In this document: positions 48,927-57,513 of the stretch, in pieces
Position numbering within the stretch: the first letter of the stretch is position 1
How the letters are laid out: each line of letters starts with the position of its first letter
Assembly (NCBI GenBank): GCA_964245825.1
Contig: CAXTNT010000001.1
Span: 62,001-126,000 of the forward strand
Direction: 5' to 3'
Source: CAJCIY01 sp964245825
Lineage (GTDB): Bacteria > Actinomycetota > Actinomycetes > Mycobacteriales > CAJCIY01
DNA length: 64,000 bases
Translations under genes and position numbers: made by a program
The notes under the pieces: model-generated
What the model saw: the letters and a program-made list of their open reading frames with translations, nothing else
Databases searched by the model: none
Told to the model about the DNA's origin: nothing

Positions 48927-51900
48927 GTGGCGGAGCGGCCCGAGGAGCCCGCGGCCGACGGGTGGGTCCGCCGCCTGTCCGGCTACGTCTGGCGCTACCG
49001 CGGCAACGTGGTGCTTGCCTTCGGCGCCGCCCTGCTGGCCACCCTCGTCACGACCGCGACGCCGCTGGTCGAGCGGCACGTCATCGACGACGTCATCGTC
49101 ACCCGGCGTACCTCCATCGTCCCCTGGGCGATCCTGCTGGTCGCGTTCGGCCTGCTGCGGTTCGGGCTCGGCTTCGTGCGGCGCTACGTCGGCGGCCGGC
49201 TCTCCCTCGACGTCCAGTACGACCTGCGCGACGACGTGTTCGGTGCGCTCCAGCGGCTCGACGGCGCCCGCCAGGACGAGCTGGCAACCGGCCAGATCGT
49301 CAGCCGGTCGAGCAGCGACATCACCCTGGTGCAGGGCCTGTTGGCGTTCCTGCCCAACATGACCGGCAACGCCCTGCTGTTCGTGACTTCGCTGGTGGTG
49401 ATGGCGTTCCTCTCGCCGCTGCTCACCGTGGTGGCGCTGCTGGTCGGGCCCGCGCTGCTGCTGGTCAGCCTGCGCAGCCGCCGCACCCTGTTCCCGGCGA
49501 GCTGGGCGGCGCAGCAGGAGGCCGGAGCGGTGGCCGGCGTCGTCGAGGAGGACGTGGTCGGCGTCCGCGTCGTGAAGGGCTTCGGGCAGGAGGCGCGCGA
49601 GGTCGCCCGCCTCGAGAGCGCCGCCCGCCGGCTGTTCGCCGCCCGGCTGCGAGTGGTCCGGCTCACGTCCCGCTACTCGCCTGCGCTGCAGGCGATCCCG
49701 GGGGTCGGGCAGATCGCCGTGCTCGCCTTCGGCGGTGTTCTCGCGGCCCGGCACGAGATCACGCTGGGGACCTTCCTGGCCTTCTCCACGTACCTCGCGG
49801 AGATGGTCTCGCCGGTCCGGATCCTGGCCGGGCTGCTGACGATCGGCCAGCAGGCGCGGGCCTCGGTCGTCCGGGTGCTGGAGGTCGTCGACTCGCAGCC
49901 CGCGGTCACCGAGCGGCCCGACGCCACCGACCTCGCCGACGTCCGCGGCCTGGTCGAGCTCGACGGCGTGACCTTCGGGTACGTCCGCTCCCAGCCAGTC
50001 CTGCGCGACGTGAGCGTCCGCATCGAGCCGGGGGAGACGGTGGCCTTCGTCGGCGGCGCCGGGTCGGGCAAGTCCACCGTGGCGCTGCTGCTGTCGCGGT
50101 TCTACGACGTGCAGGGCGGCGCGGTCCGCCTCGACGGGCACGACGTCCGCGACCTCACGCTGTCCTCCCTCCGCGCCCGTACGGGCGTCGTCTTCGAGGA
50201 CTCGTTCCTGTTCTCCGACAGCGTCCTGGCCAACGTCGGGTACGGCCGGCCCGGCGCCACCAGGGCGCAGGTGGAGGCCGCGGCCCGCGCGGCGGAGGCG
50301 GACACGTTCATCCGCGGGCTGCCGGCCGGGTACGACACCGTGGTCGGCGAGATGGGGCTCACCCTCTCGGGCGGTCAACGCCAGCGGGTGGCGCTCGCGC
50401 GGGCGCTGCTCACCGACCCGCGGGTGCTGGTTCTCGACGACGCGACCAGCGCGGTCGACACGAGCACCGAGGCGGAGATCCACGCGACCCTGCACCGGCT
50501 GATGCAGGGCCGGACGACGCTGCTCGTGGCCCACCGCCGCTCGACGCTGCGGCTGGCCGACCGCATCGTCGTGCTCGACCGCGGCCGCGTCGTCGACACC
50601 GGGACCCACGCGGAGCTGACCGCGCGCTGCCCGCTCTACCGATTGCTGCTGTCCGGTCCGGGCGAGGACGCCGAGGGCATCGCCGCCCCGGTCGAGACCG
50701 AGCCCCAGGTCGAGGGGATCACGCCGTCGCTCTGGCGCCGCGACTCGGCGGCCGAGCCGGTCACCGCCGTCGGCGACGTCCGGCGCCCCGCGCCGATGGG
50801 CCGCGGCGGGGGAGGCGGCGGCGGGGGCATGGGCGGCCCGATGGGCGCCGCGATGCTGTCGCTGCCTGCCACCCCGGAGCTGCTGGCCGCAGTCGAGGCC
50901 CTGCCGCCCGCGACCGGCGAGCCCGACGTCGACATCGCTGCTGCCACCGCCGCCGACCCGGGCTTCTCGCTGCGCAGCCTGCTGCGCCCGCTGCGGCGTC
51001 CGTTCGCGCTCGGGCTGGGCCTGGTGCTGCTCGACGCGGTCGCCGGCCTCGTGCTGCCGCTGCTCGTGCGGCACGGCGTCGACGACGGGATCGCCAAGGG
51101 GATCGCCGGCCCGTTGCTGGCGGCATCGGCGGTCGGCCTGGTGGTGGTGGCTGCCGACTGGGTCGTGTCGATCGGGCAGACCGTCGTCACCGGCCGCACC
51201 GGCGAGCGGCTGCTCTACACCCTGCGGCTCAAGACGTTCGCGCAGCTCCAGCGGCTCGGCCTGGACTACTACGAGCGCGAACTGGCCGGCCGGATCATGA
51301 CGCGGATGACCACCGACGTGGACGCGCTGTCGGCGTTCCTGCAGAACGGACTGGCCACCGCGTTCGTGTCGGTGCTCCAGTTCGCCGGCGTCTTCGTCGT
51401 GATGCTGGTGCTCGACCTGCGGCTCGCCCTGGTGGTGGTGGTCCTGCTGCCGGTGCTGGTAGCGGCGACGGTGGTGTTCCGGTCCCGCTCGGCCCGGGCG
51501 TACGCCGAGGCCCGGGAACGGGTCAGTGCCGTCAACGCCAGCCTGCAGGAGAACCTCTCCGGCGTCCGCGTCACCCAGGTGTTCAACCAGCAGGGCACCA
51601 GCACCGGCCGGTTCCGCGATGTCAGCGACTCGTACCGGGTCAGCCGGCTGCGCGCGCAGCGCTACATCGCGACGTACTTCCCGTTCATGGAGTTCCTCTC
51701 GGAGCTGGCCGCGGCCGTGGTGCTCGTCGTCGGTGCCTCGCTCGTGCACGGCCGGGCGCTGACGACCGGCGGGCTGCTCGCCTTCCTGCTGTACGTGGAC
51801 CTGTTCTTCGACCCCGTCCAGCAGCTGTCGCAGGTCTTCGACGCCTACCAGCAGGCGCGCGTGGGGCTGCGGCGGCTCTCCGAGCTGCTCCGTACGCCGA

Positions 51901-52691
51901 CCACGGTGCCGCTGGCCGAGCACCCGCTGCCGGTGGGCGAGCTGTCCGGCGACATCGCCTTCACCGACGTGCACTTCGCCTACGCCGGGGCCCGACAGGA
52001 GGCACTGCGGGGGGTCGACCTGCAGGTGGTCCCGGGCGAGACCCTCGCCATCGTCGGGGAGACCGGCGCCGGCAAGTCCACCCTGGTCAAGCTCGTCGCC
52101 CGGTACTACGACGTCACCGGCGGCGCGGTGCTGGTGGACGGCCGGGACGTCCGGGACCTCGATCTCGCCGGCTACCGACACCGGCTCGGGGTCGTGCCGC
52201 AGGAGGCGTTCCTGTTCGCCGGCACGGTGCGGGACGCGATCGCGTACGGCCGCCCCGCGGCCAGCGACGTCGAGGTCGAGGCCGCGGCCCGCACGGTCGG
52301 GGCGCACGAGGTCGTCGCCTCGCTCGCCGGGGGGTACCTGCACCCGGTCGGCGAGCGGGGGAAGGCGCTGTCGGCCGGCCAGCGGCAGCTCCTCGCGCTG
52401 GCCCGGGCGGCGCTCGTCGACCCCGACCTGCTGATCCTGGACGAGGCCACCGCCTCGCTCGACCTGGCCACCGAGGCCGCGGTCACCCGCGCCATGGAGA
52501 CGCTGGCCCGGCGGCGTACGACGCTGGTGATCGCGCACCGGCTCTCCACCGCCGAACGCGCCGACCGGGTGGTGGTGATGTCCGCGGGCCGCGTCGTCGA
52601 GGTCGGGCCGCACGCCGAGCTGGTCGCGGCCGGCGGGGAGTACGCACGGCTGTGGGCGTCGTTCACCGGCGAGCCGGTCGCGGTCGGCTGA
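48927..52691 (+). CDS. Fused two-domain ABC exporter (TMD-NBD-TMD-NBD)
   Basis: About 1254 residues, two complete half-exporters in one chain. First half: six helices (about 20-315), Walker A GGAGSGKST (about 375), signature LSGGQRQR (about 480), Walker B 'VLVLDDATSAVD' (about 500), where the catalytic Glu is Asp. A glycine-rich linker (about 625-636) follows. Second half: Walker A GETGAGKST (about 1043), signature 'LSAGQRQLLALARA' (about 1147), Walker B 'LLILDEATASLD' with the Glu intact. So one ATP site is degenerate, as in heterodimeric TmrAB/BmrCD-type exporters. GTG 48927 has GAGGAGG 4 nt upstream; ATG 48900 is an alternative. Substrate unknown. Confidence 0.9.
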   Translation: MAERPEEPAADGWVRRLSGYVWRYRGNVVLAFGAALLATLVTTATPLVERHVIDDVIVTRRTSIVPWAILLVAFGLLRFGLGFVRRYVGGRLSLDVQYDLRDDVFGALQRLDGARQDELATGQIVSRSSSDITLVQGLLAFLPNMTGNALLFVTSLVVMAFLSPLLTVVALLVGPALLLVSLRSRRTLFPASWAAQQEAGAVAGVVEEDVVGVRVVKGFGQEAREVARLESAARRLFAARLRVVRLTSRYSPALQAIPGVGQIAVLAFGGVLAARHEITLGTFLAFSTYLAEMVSPVRILAGLLTIGQQARASVVRVLEVVDSQPAVTERPDATDLADVRGLVELDGVTFGYVRSQPVLRDVSVRIEPGETVAFVGGAGSGKSTVALLLSRFYDVQGGAVRLDGHDVRDLTLSSLRARTGVVFEDSFLFSDSVLANVGYGRPGATRAQVEAAARAAEADTFIRGLPAGYDTVVGEMGLTLSGGQRQRVALARALLTDPRVLVLDDATSAVDTSTEAEIHATLHRLMQGRTTLLVAHRRSTLRLADRIVVLDRGRVVDTGTHAELTARCPLYRLLLSGPGEDAEGIAAPVETEPQVEGITPSLWRRDSAAEPVTAVGDVRRPAPMGRGGGGGGGGMGGPMGAAMLSLPATPELLAAVEALPPATGEPDVDIAAATAADPGFSLRSLLRPLRRPFALGLGLVLLDAVAGLVLPLLVRHGVDDGIAKGIAGPLLAASAVGLVVVAADWVVSIGQTVVTGRTGERLLYTLRLKTFAQLQRLGLDYYERELAGRIMTRMTTDVDALSAFLQNGLATAFVSVLQFAGVFVVMLVLDLRLALVVVVLLPVLVAATVVFRSRSARAYAEARERVSAVNASLQENLSGVRVTQVFNQQGTSTGRFRDVSDSYRVSRLRAQRYIATYFPFMEFLSELAAAVVLVVGASLVHGRALTTGGLLAFLLYVDLFFDPVQQLSQVFDAYQQARVGLRRLSELLRTPTTVPLAEHPLPVGELSGDIAFTDVHFAYAGARQEALRGVDLQVVPGETLAIVGETGAGKSTLVKLVARYYDVTGGAVLVDGRDVRDLDLAGYRHRLGVVPQEAFLFAGTVRDAIAYGRPAASDVEVEAAARTVGAHEVVASLAGGYLHPVGERGKALSAGQRQLLALARAALVDPDLLILDEATASLDLATEAAVTRAMETLARRRTTLVIAHRLSTAERADRVVVMSAGRVVEVGPHAELVAAGGEYARLWASFTGEPVAVG

Positions 52692-52738
52692 CTGGGCACC
52701 GGGGGCCGCTCCGGCACGCGCCCGCCGCGGCCGTGCGC

Positions 52739-52744
52739 GATCAT
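52739..52744 (+). promoter_or_regulatory. Possible -10 element of the DUF4245 gene
   Basis: GATCAT lies 6 nt before GTG 52751. Confidence 0.25.
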
Positions 52745-52750
52745 CGCCTG

Positions 52751-53308
52751 GTGGCGGCGCGGCGGCGGGGCGGGTCGTACCGCGACATGCTGCTGACGCT
52801 GGCGATCTTCGTCGTCGGGATCGTCGCGGTGGTCGCCTTCGGGCCGCGCGATCATCGCTCGTCGGTCGCCACGCCGGTCGCGTTCAGCGTGTCGCTGGCG
52901 GCGCTCCGGTCCGCGGCGCCGTTCCCGGTCTACGCCCCGGCGACGGTGCCGGCCGGCTGGACGCCGAACCACGTCGCGACCCACGTGCCCGACGCGGCCG
53001 ACCCGGCGTACTCGCTGGACCTGGGCTTCTACCTCGCGGGCAGCAAGCAGTACGTGGCGGTCGAGCAGTCCGACGCGGTCGGGTTCCTGGTCGCGCAGCT
53101 CGGCACGGCCGGGCGGGAGACCGGCGCCGAGACGGTGGCCGGCACGAGCTGGCAGACCTGGATCGACTCCCACGGCTTCCCCGCCCTGGTTCGCAGTGTC
53201 GGGGGATCGACGCTGGTGCTCGACGGGCAGGCGGACGCCGCGACCCTGCGGACGCTGGCGGGCGCGCTCAGCCTGCTGCCCGCCCACGACGTCCCCGGCG
53301 CCGTCTAG
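52751..53308 (+). CDS. DUF4245 membrane-anchored protein
   Basis: 185 residues: basic N-terminus, one membrane helix 'MLLTLAIFVVGIVAVVAFG' (about 15-33), then an extracytoplasmic beta-rich domain with 'FPVYAPATVPAGWTPN' (about 70) and 'GTSWQTWID' (about 134). This layout matches DUF4245, encoded near glpX and xseB in mycobacteria (Rv1100). Function unknown. It is convergent with xseB (16-bp gap). Confidence 0.75.
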   Translation: MAARRRGGSYRDMLLTLAIFVVGIVAVVAFGPRDHRSSVATPVAFSVSLAALRSAAPFPVYAPATVPAGWTPNHVATHVPDAADPAYSLDLGFYLAGSKQYVAVEQSDAVGFLVAQLGTAGRETGAETVAGTSWQTWIDSHGFPALVRSVGGSTLVLDGQADAATLRTLAGALSLLPAHDVPGAV

Positions 53309-53324
53309 CCAGCGCCCGTCCGAG

Positions 53325-53543
53325 CTACTCCGGTGCCGCGGGCCTGGCCGCCTCGAGCCGCGCCTGGGCGCCGTCGAGCCAGGCCCGGCAGACGCGCGCC
53401 AGCTCCTCCCCGCGCTCCCAGAGGGCGAGTGACTCCTCGAGCGTGACCCCGCCGGACTCCAGCTGGCGTACGACGTCCTCCAGCTCGGCCCGGGCGGCCT
53501 CGTACCCGGGCGGTTCGGTGGTGGGGTCGGCTCCGGGACTCAC
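53325..53543 (-). CDS. xseB: Exodeoxyribonuclease VII small subunit
   Basis: 72 residues, typical. 'YEAARAELEDVVRQLESGGVTLEESLALWERGEEL' in pieces (about 14-48) is the XseB signature. Several small subunits bind one XseA and regulate its single-strand exonuclease activity in repair. The GTG start is 55 bp after the xseA stop. Confidence 0.93.
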   Translation of the reverse strand: MSPGADPTTEPPGYEAARAELEDVVRQLESGGVTLEESLALWERGEELARVCRAWLDGAQARLEAARPAAPE

Positions 53544-53598
53544 GGGCGGACCGTACGCCCGCCGCGAGCGGCTGCAGGACAGGCACTTCCGGCGGGCG

Positions 53599-54810
53599 CT
53601 ACCGCCCGGTGGGCGTGACGCGGGATGTCACCGCGCTGAGCAGGCCGTCGGCGAGCCGCACGGTCACCTCGTCGCCGGGTCTCGCGCCCGCCACGGACCG
53701 CAGGACCGAGCCGTCCGGGGCGAGCACCAGCGCGTACCCGCGCTCGAGGGTGGCCAGCGGTGAGAGCGCGCGGACCCGGGAGCGGAGCCCGTCGACATCG
53801 CTCGCGGCATGGGCGAGCCGGCCCTGCAGGTGGCGGAAGGCCCGGTGCCGCAACGAGTTCAGGGCTTCGCCGTGCGCCCGGACGAGCTGGTCGAGCGCCG
53901 GGGTGGCGGCGAGCCGGTCGAGCGTCCGCCGCTCGTGGCCCAGCCGCAACTCCAGCGCCCGGCGGCCGGCGGCGGCCGCCCGCTCGACGCGCGCCCGCTC
54001 CTCGCCGACGTCGGGGACGACGCGCTTGCCCGCGTCGGTGGGCGTCGAGCAGCGCACGTCCGCGACGAAGTCCACCAGCGGCGCGTCCGGTTCGTGCCCG
54101 ATCGCCGACACCACGGGGCTGCGACACGCCACGACCGCGCGGCACAGCGCCTCGTCGCTGAACGGCAGCAGGTCCTCGACCGATCCGCCGCCGCGGGCGA
54201 GCACGATCACGTCCACCTCAGGGATCCGGTCGAGTTCGGCCAGCGCCGCCAGGATCGCGGTCACCGCGCCCGGTCCCTGCACCGCGACCTCGCGGGTGAT
54301 GAAGGAGACGGCCGGCCAGCGGCGGCGCGCGTTCTCGTGCACGTCGCGCATCGCCGCGCTAGCCCGGCCGGTGATCAGCCCGACCTGTCGCGGCAGGAAC
54401 GGCAGCGGGCGCTTGCGCTCCGCGGCGAACAGGCCCTCCGCCGCCAGCACCACCTTGAGCGCCTCCAGCCGGGCGAGCAGCGCGCCCACCCCCACCGGCC
54501 GGATGTCGTACGCGACGAGCTGGAGGGCGCCGCGCCCGAGCCACACCTCGGGCTTGACCTGGCACACCACCCGCGCGCCGTCGCCGAGTTCCAGCGGGTC
54601 GAACACCGATCGGGGCACGGTGACCGACATCGAGACGTCGGCGACCGGGTCGCGCAGGGTCAGGAAGACGGTGCCCTGCCCGGGGCGGCGCGAGACCTGG
54701 GTGACCTGGCCCTCGACCCAGACCCGGCCGAGCCGCCCGACCCAGGCCGCCACCTGCTGTGCGACCACGCGCAGCGCGAGCGGCTGCTCGGGGCTGTTCG
54801 CCAACGGCAC
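53599..54810 (-). CDS. xseA: Exodeoxyribonuclease VII large subunit
   Basis: 403 residues. An N-terminal OB-fold (about 10-105, 'VWVEGQVTQVSRRPGQGTVFLTLRD' in pieces) precedes the nuclease domain: 'VGLITGRASAAMRDVHENARRRWP' in pieces (about 140), 'ILAALAELD', 'DVIVLARGGGSVEDLLPFSDEAL' in pieces (about 200) and 'VSAIGHEPDAPLVDFVADVRCSTPTDAG' in pieces (about 234). A C-terminal helical region and a small strand region ('LERGYALV') follow. It trims single-stranded DNA ends. The lipid-droplet-type gene ends directly before its GTG (no gap). Confidence 0.95.
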   Translation of the reverse strand: MPLANSPEQPLALRVVAQQVAAWVGRLGRVWVEGQVTQVSRRPGQGTVFLTLRDPVADVSMSVTVPRSVFDPLELGDGARVVCQVKPEVWLGRGALQLVAYDIRPVGVGALLARLEALKVVLAAEGLFAAERKRPLPFLPRQVGLITGRASAAMRDVHENARRRWPAVSFITREVAVQGPGAVTAILAALAELDRIPEVDVIVLARGGGSVEDLLPFSDEALCRAVVACRSPVVSAIGHEPDAPLVDFVADVRCSTPTDAGKRVVPDVGEERARVERAAAAGRRALELRLGHERRTLDRLAATPALDQLVRAHGEALNSLRHRAFRHLQGRLAHAASDVDGLRSRVRALSPLATLERGYALVLAPDGSVLRSVAGARPGDEVTVRLADGLLSAVTSRVTPTGR

Positions 54811-55428
54811 CTAGGACGCCCGGCTGATCGCCCGCTCCAGCATCGCCAGCACCGTGACCCGGCGGCCGTGCGCGGCCTCGTAGTCGCGCAGCAGCGTCAG
54901 CTCCGCGAGGCCGAGCCCGGACAGCCTGCTGCGCAGGGCCGACGCCGACAGGCCGTCGTACCCGTCGATCGGCAGGTCAGCCCGGGTGGGCGCGTTCGCC
55001 GGGGGCGCGGCGCGGTCCTCGACGGCGGCGGCCAGCGCCCGGGCGTCGTCGCGGGGGTCGGCGGCGATCGCCTCGGCGGCGGTCGGCTCGTGGCGCTCGA
55101 GCAGCGAGACCACCGCCGCCTCGTCGTCGGCCGCGCCCCACGCGCCGGTGTCCATGTCGTACGCGGGATGGGCGCCCTCGTCGTCCTCATCATCGCCCGT
55201 GCGGCCGCCGCCACGCAGCCCCAGCACCGCCACGCCGATGTCGGCCAGCTCCTGGTAGCGACCCACCAGCCGCGTCGTGAGCGCCAGCGCTGTCTGCGGC
55301 AGCGTGATCGCCAGCCGGGCCGCGGTCGTGGGCAGGCTCACCGCGAGACCCACGCCGGCGGCGATCGGCCGGGGGAGGTCGGTGGTCAGCTGGCGCGGCA
55401 GCGGGATCAGGCGCAGGAACGGCGGCAT
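54811..55428 (-). CDS. Lipid droplet-associated-type protein
   Basis: 205 residues. The N-terminal half is amphipathic and partly hydrophobic ('PRPIAAGVGLAVSLPTTAARLAITLPQTALALTTRLVGRY' in pieces, about 18-60) and could coat lipid or membrane. The middle is acidic, and the C-terminal 50 residues ('LPIDGYDGLSASALRSRLSGLGLAELTLLRDYEAAHGRR' in pieces) form a small helical module shared with actinobacterial relatives (Rv1109c position). The precise function is not established. ATG 55428 was chosen as the first start where conservation begins. xseA begins on the next base. Confidence 0.7.
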   Translation of the reverse strand: MPPFLRLIPLPRQLTTDLPRPIAAGVGLAVSLPTTAARLAITLPQTALALTTRLVGRYQELADIGVAVLGLRGGGRTGDDEDDEGAHPAYDMDTGAWGAADDEAAVVSLLERHEPTAAEAIAADPRDDARALAAAVEDRAAPPANAPTRADLPIDGYDGLSASALRSRLSGLGLAELTLLRDYEAAHGRRVTVLAMLERAISRAS

Positions 55429-55553
55429 ACCCGACAGGATGCCCCGGTCACGGTTTCCTGTGAACGCCGGGCCGGGCGGCGGCCCGCCATTCGGCCCCGC
55501 TCCGGGGAGCCGCATGCCGCCGTCCCGCCCTGTCCAGGCGCGGCCCCGGGTCC

Positions 55554-55559
55554 TACCGT
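55554..55559 (+). promoter_or_regulatory. Possible -10 element of the BTAD regulator gene
   Basis: TACCGT is 1 nt before ATG 55561 but 7 nt before the in-frame GTG at 55567, so a leaderless message would favour 55567. Confidence 0.35.
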
Positions 55560-55560
55560 G

Positions 55561-57459
55561 ATGGGCGTGGCCGACCGTACCGGGTCACGGCCTGCCCTGG
55601 ACGGGCCGTGGCCGCCCCTGGAGCTGCTGCCGCCCGACGCCTTCAGCGCGGCGCGTGGGACGGCGGCCGACCTGCCGCGACTGCTGCTCAACGAGGCGCG
55701 CGCCTGTGAGCCCAGTCAGTGGCTGAGCCGCCGGCAGGCGGCTCTGGACGCGTGCGCGCGGGCCGCCGCCGACGATCCGATGCTGCTGCGAGAGGTACGC
55801 GCCGAGTGGGCGATCGATGCGGCCCGGGACAACCGCCTCGACGAGGCGGAGGGCGCCGCCATCGCGGTGCTGGCCGAGGTGCCAACCGACGGGGAGCTCG
55901 TCGCCCGGTCCCGGGCGCTCGAGGCGCTCGGCCGGGTCCAGGTCTGGCGCGGCGACCGGCTGACCGCTGCCGAAGGTGCCGCGACCCTGGACGCGGCCGT
56001 CGCGGGCTACCAGGAGCTCGGCGCCCGTGAGTGGGCCGGCTTCGGGTTGTTCTGGATGGGCTACGCCGTGCACTTCCAGCGCGGTGAGCTGCGGGCCGCG
56101 GAGGACGTGATCCGCCGAGCACTGACCCTGCTTGCGCCGCGGAGCCCGCGCCGGGCCGGGGTGCTGACCTACCTCAGCGAGGTGCTGATGGAGACCGGGC
56201 GCTGGCCGGAGGTCGAGGCGGTGCTGGCTGAGGCGACGGCGCTCGCGGTGGGCGGCGACCTACGCTCCAAGGCCTATGTGGCCTGGAGTCGAGCGCACGC
56301 CGCGGCGCTGCGCCGGGATGCGGGCGCCACGCTGCGCCTGCTCCACGACACCGAGACCTACGTCGCGGACTGGTTCACGACCACCACGGGCGCGACGTTC
56401 CTCGCCGACGCGGCGGTGCTCTGTGAGCGGGTGGGAGAGCACGACGCGGCGGACGCCTACCTGCGGCGTGCCCTGGTACGGGACAGCCAGGACGAGTTCG
56501 TCCGGCAGGCGCGGGCCGAGGTGCTCGCCCGCCGCGGCGACCCGGAGGTCGCCCTCCGCGAGCTGCGCGCGCTGCGCCAGGCACCCTGGCTCGAGACCCG
56601 GGAGCTGTGGCGACACGCGCTGCTGGCGGCCTGGGCGTCGCTGCGGGCCCGGCACGGCGATGTCGGGCGCCTGGCCGCACAGGCATTCGCCCTGGCTGGT
56701 ACGGGCGGGGGGCCGGCCGTCGCGCTGACGGGCGAGCCGGAACTCGCGCGTGCCCTGGCGCCGGCGGCGGCCGCGGCCGGTTCGGTGGAGGCCGTCGGCG
56801 TGCTGTCGCCGGAGACGGGCCTCCTGGTCCGCCTGCTGGGCGACTCCAGCCTCTCCCGCGGCGCCCAGCAGCTGGCACTGCCGACGGGGCTGACCGGCAC
56901 GCTCGTCCGGATGCTGGCCGTGCACCCGGCGGGCCTGGAGCTCGAGCAGGTGATCGACGCGCTCTGGCCGGAGAGCGACGTCGTCGGCGGCCGCCGGCAG
57001 CTGCGCGGGACGCTGTCCCGGTTGCGGCGCCGCGTCGGTGACGTCGTCGTTCGGGAGGGCAGCAGGCTGCGCCTCGTGCGGGCGTGGGTGGACGTGGTGG
57101 CGTTCGGCGACGCCGCGGAGCGGGCGCTCGCCGGCCGCGGCGAGATCGACGCGCGGCTCGCGCTGGCGCTGTGGGGCGGGGCGCCCCTGCCGGCCGACCC
57201 GTTCGCGCCGTGGGCGGTCGAGGTCCGCGACCGGCTGGTCCGCCAGTACCTTCGACTGCTGGACCTGCTCGTCGATGCCTCTGCCCGCCGCGGTGAGGTG
57301 GAAGAGGCGGTCGCGTTGCTGGAACAGGCGGTGAAGGCAGACCCGTACGACGAGGGCCCGTACGAGCGGGCCGCGGTAATGCTGGACGACGCGGGCCGAC
57401 CGGGCGCCGCCTCCCGCTGGCGCCGCCGCGCGGACCGCGCGATCGGGGAGCTGGTCTGA
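55561..57459 (+). CDS. TPR protein with C-terminal winged helix and BTAD domain (SARP-like)
   Basis: 632 residues. Residues about 40-400 form helical TPR-like repeats ('AEWAIDAARDNRLDEAEGAAIAVL', 'LEALGRVQVW', 'RRALTLLAPRSPRRAGVLTYLSEVLMETGRW' in pieces). From about 420 an OmpR-type winged helix ('LLVRLLGDSSLSRG', 'LVRMLAVHPAGLELEQVIDALWP' in pieces, 'RRQLRGTLSRLRRRVG') is followed by a bacterial transcriptional activation domain ('ALALWGGAPLPADPFAPWAVEVRDRL' in pieces). In ordinary SARPs the winged helix and BTAD are N-terminal; here they are C-terminal. It has no ATPase domain. Target genes are unknown; neighbours are housekeeping. Confidence 0.82.
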   Translation: MGVADRTGSRPALDGPWPPLELLPPDAFSAARGTAADLPRLLLNEARACEPSQWLSRRQAALDACARAAADDPMLLREVRAEWAIDAARDNRLDEAEGAAIAVLAEVPTDGELVARSRALEALGRVQVWRGDRLTAAEGAATLDAAVAGYQELGAREWAGFGLFWMGYAVHFQRGELRAAEDVIRRALTLLAPRSPRRAGVLTYLSEVLMETGRWPEVEAVLAEATALAVGGDLRSKAYVAWSRAHAAALRRDAGATLRLLHDTETYVADWFTTTTGATFLADAAVLCERVGEHDAADAYLRRALVRDSQDEFVRQARAEVLARRGDPEVALRELRALRQAPWLETRELWRHALLAAWASLRARHGDVGRLAAQAFALAGTGGGPAVALTGEPELARALAPAAAAAGSVEAVGVLSPETGLLVRLLGDSSLSRGAQQLALPTGLTGTLVRMLAVHPAGLELEQVIDALWPESDVVGGRRQLRGTLSRLRRRVGDVVVREGSRLRLVRAWVDVVAFGDAAERALAGRGEIDARLALALWGGAPLPADPFAPWAVEVRDRLVRQYLRLLDLLVDASARRGEVEEAVALLEQAVKADPYDEGPYERAAVMLDDAGRPGAASRWRRRADRAIGELV

Positions 57460-57500
57460 GCTGGGTGCCGCGTTTCCGGGGGTCGTGGCGGTTCGGAACC

Positions 57501-57506
57501 TAGACT
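57501..57506 (+). promoter_or_regulatory. Probable -10 element of ispH
   Basis: TAGACT lies 7 nt before GTG 57514. Confidence 0.45.
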
Positions 57507-57513
57507 CGAAGGC

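Noticed and set aside
48879..52613. A 1244-codon open frame antisense to the ABC exporter
   Set aside because: The translation is low-complexity (Asp, Arg, Gln, Val, Gly) with no domain. The plus strand has an intact two-domain transporter.
48962..53308. A 1448-codon plus-strand frame covering the ABC exporter
   Set aside because: Only its last part (52751-53308) encodes a recognisable protein (DUF4245). The rest is an out-of-frame shadow.
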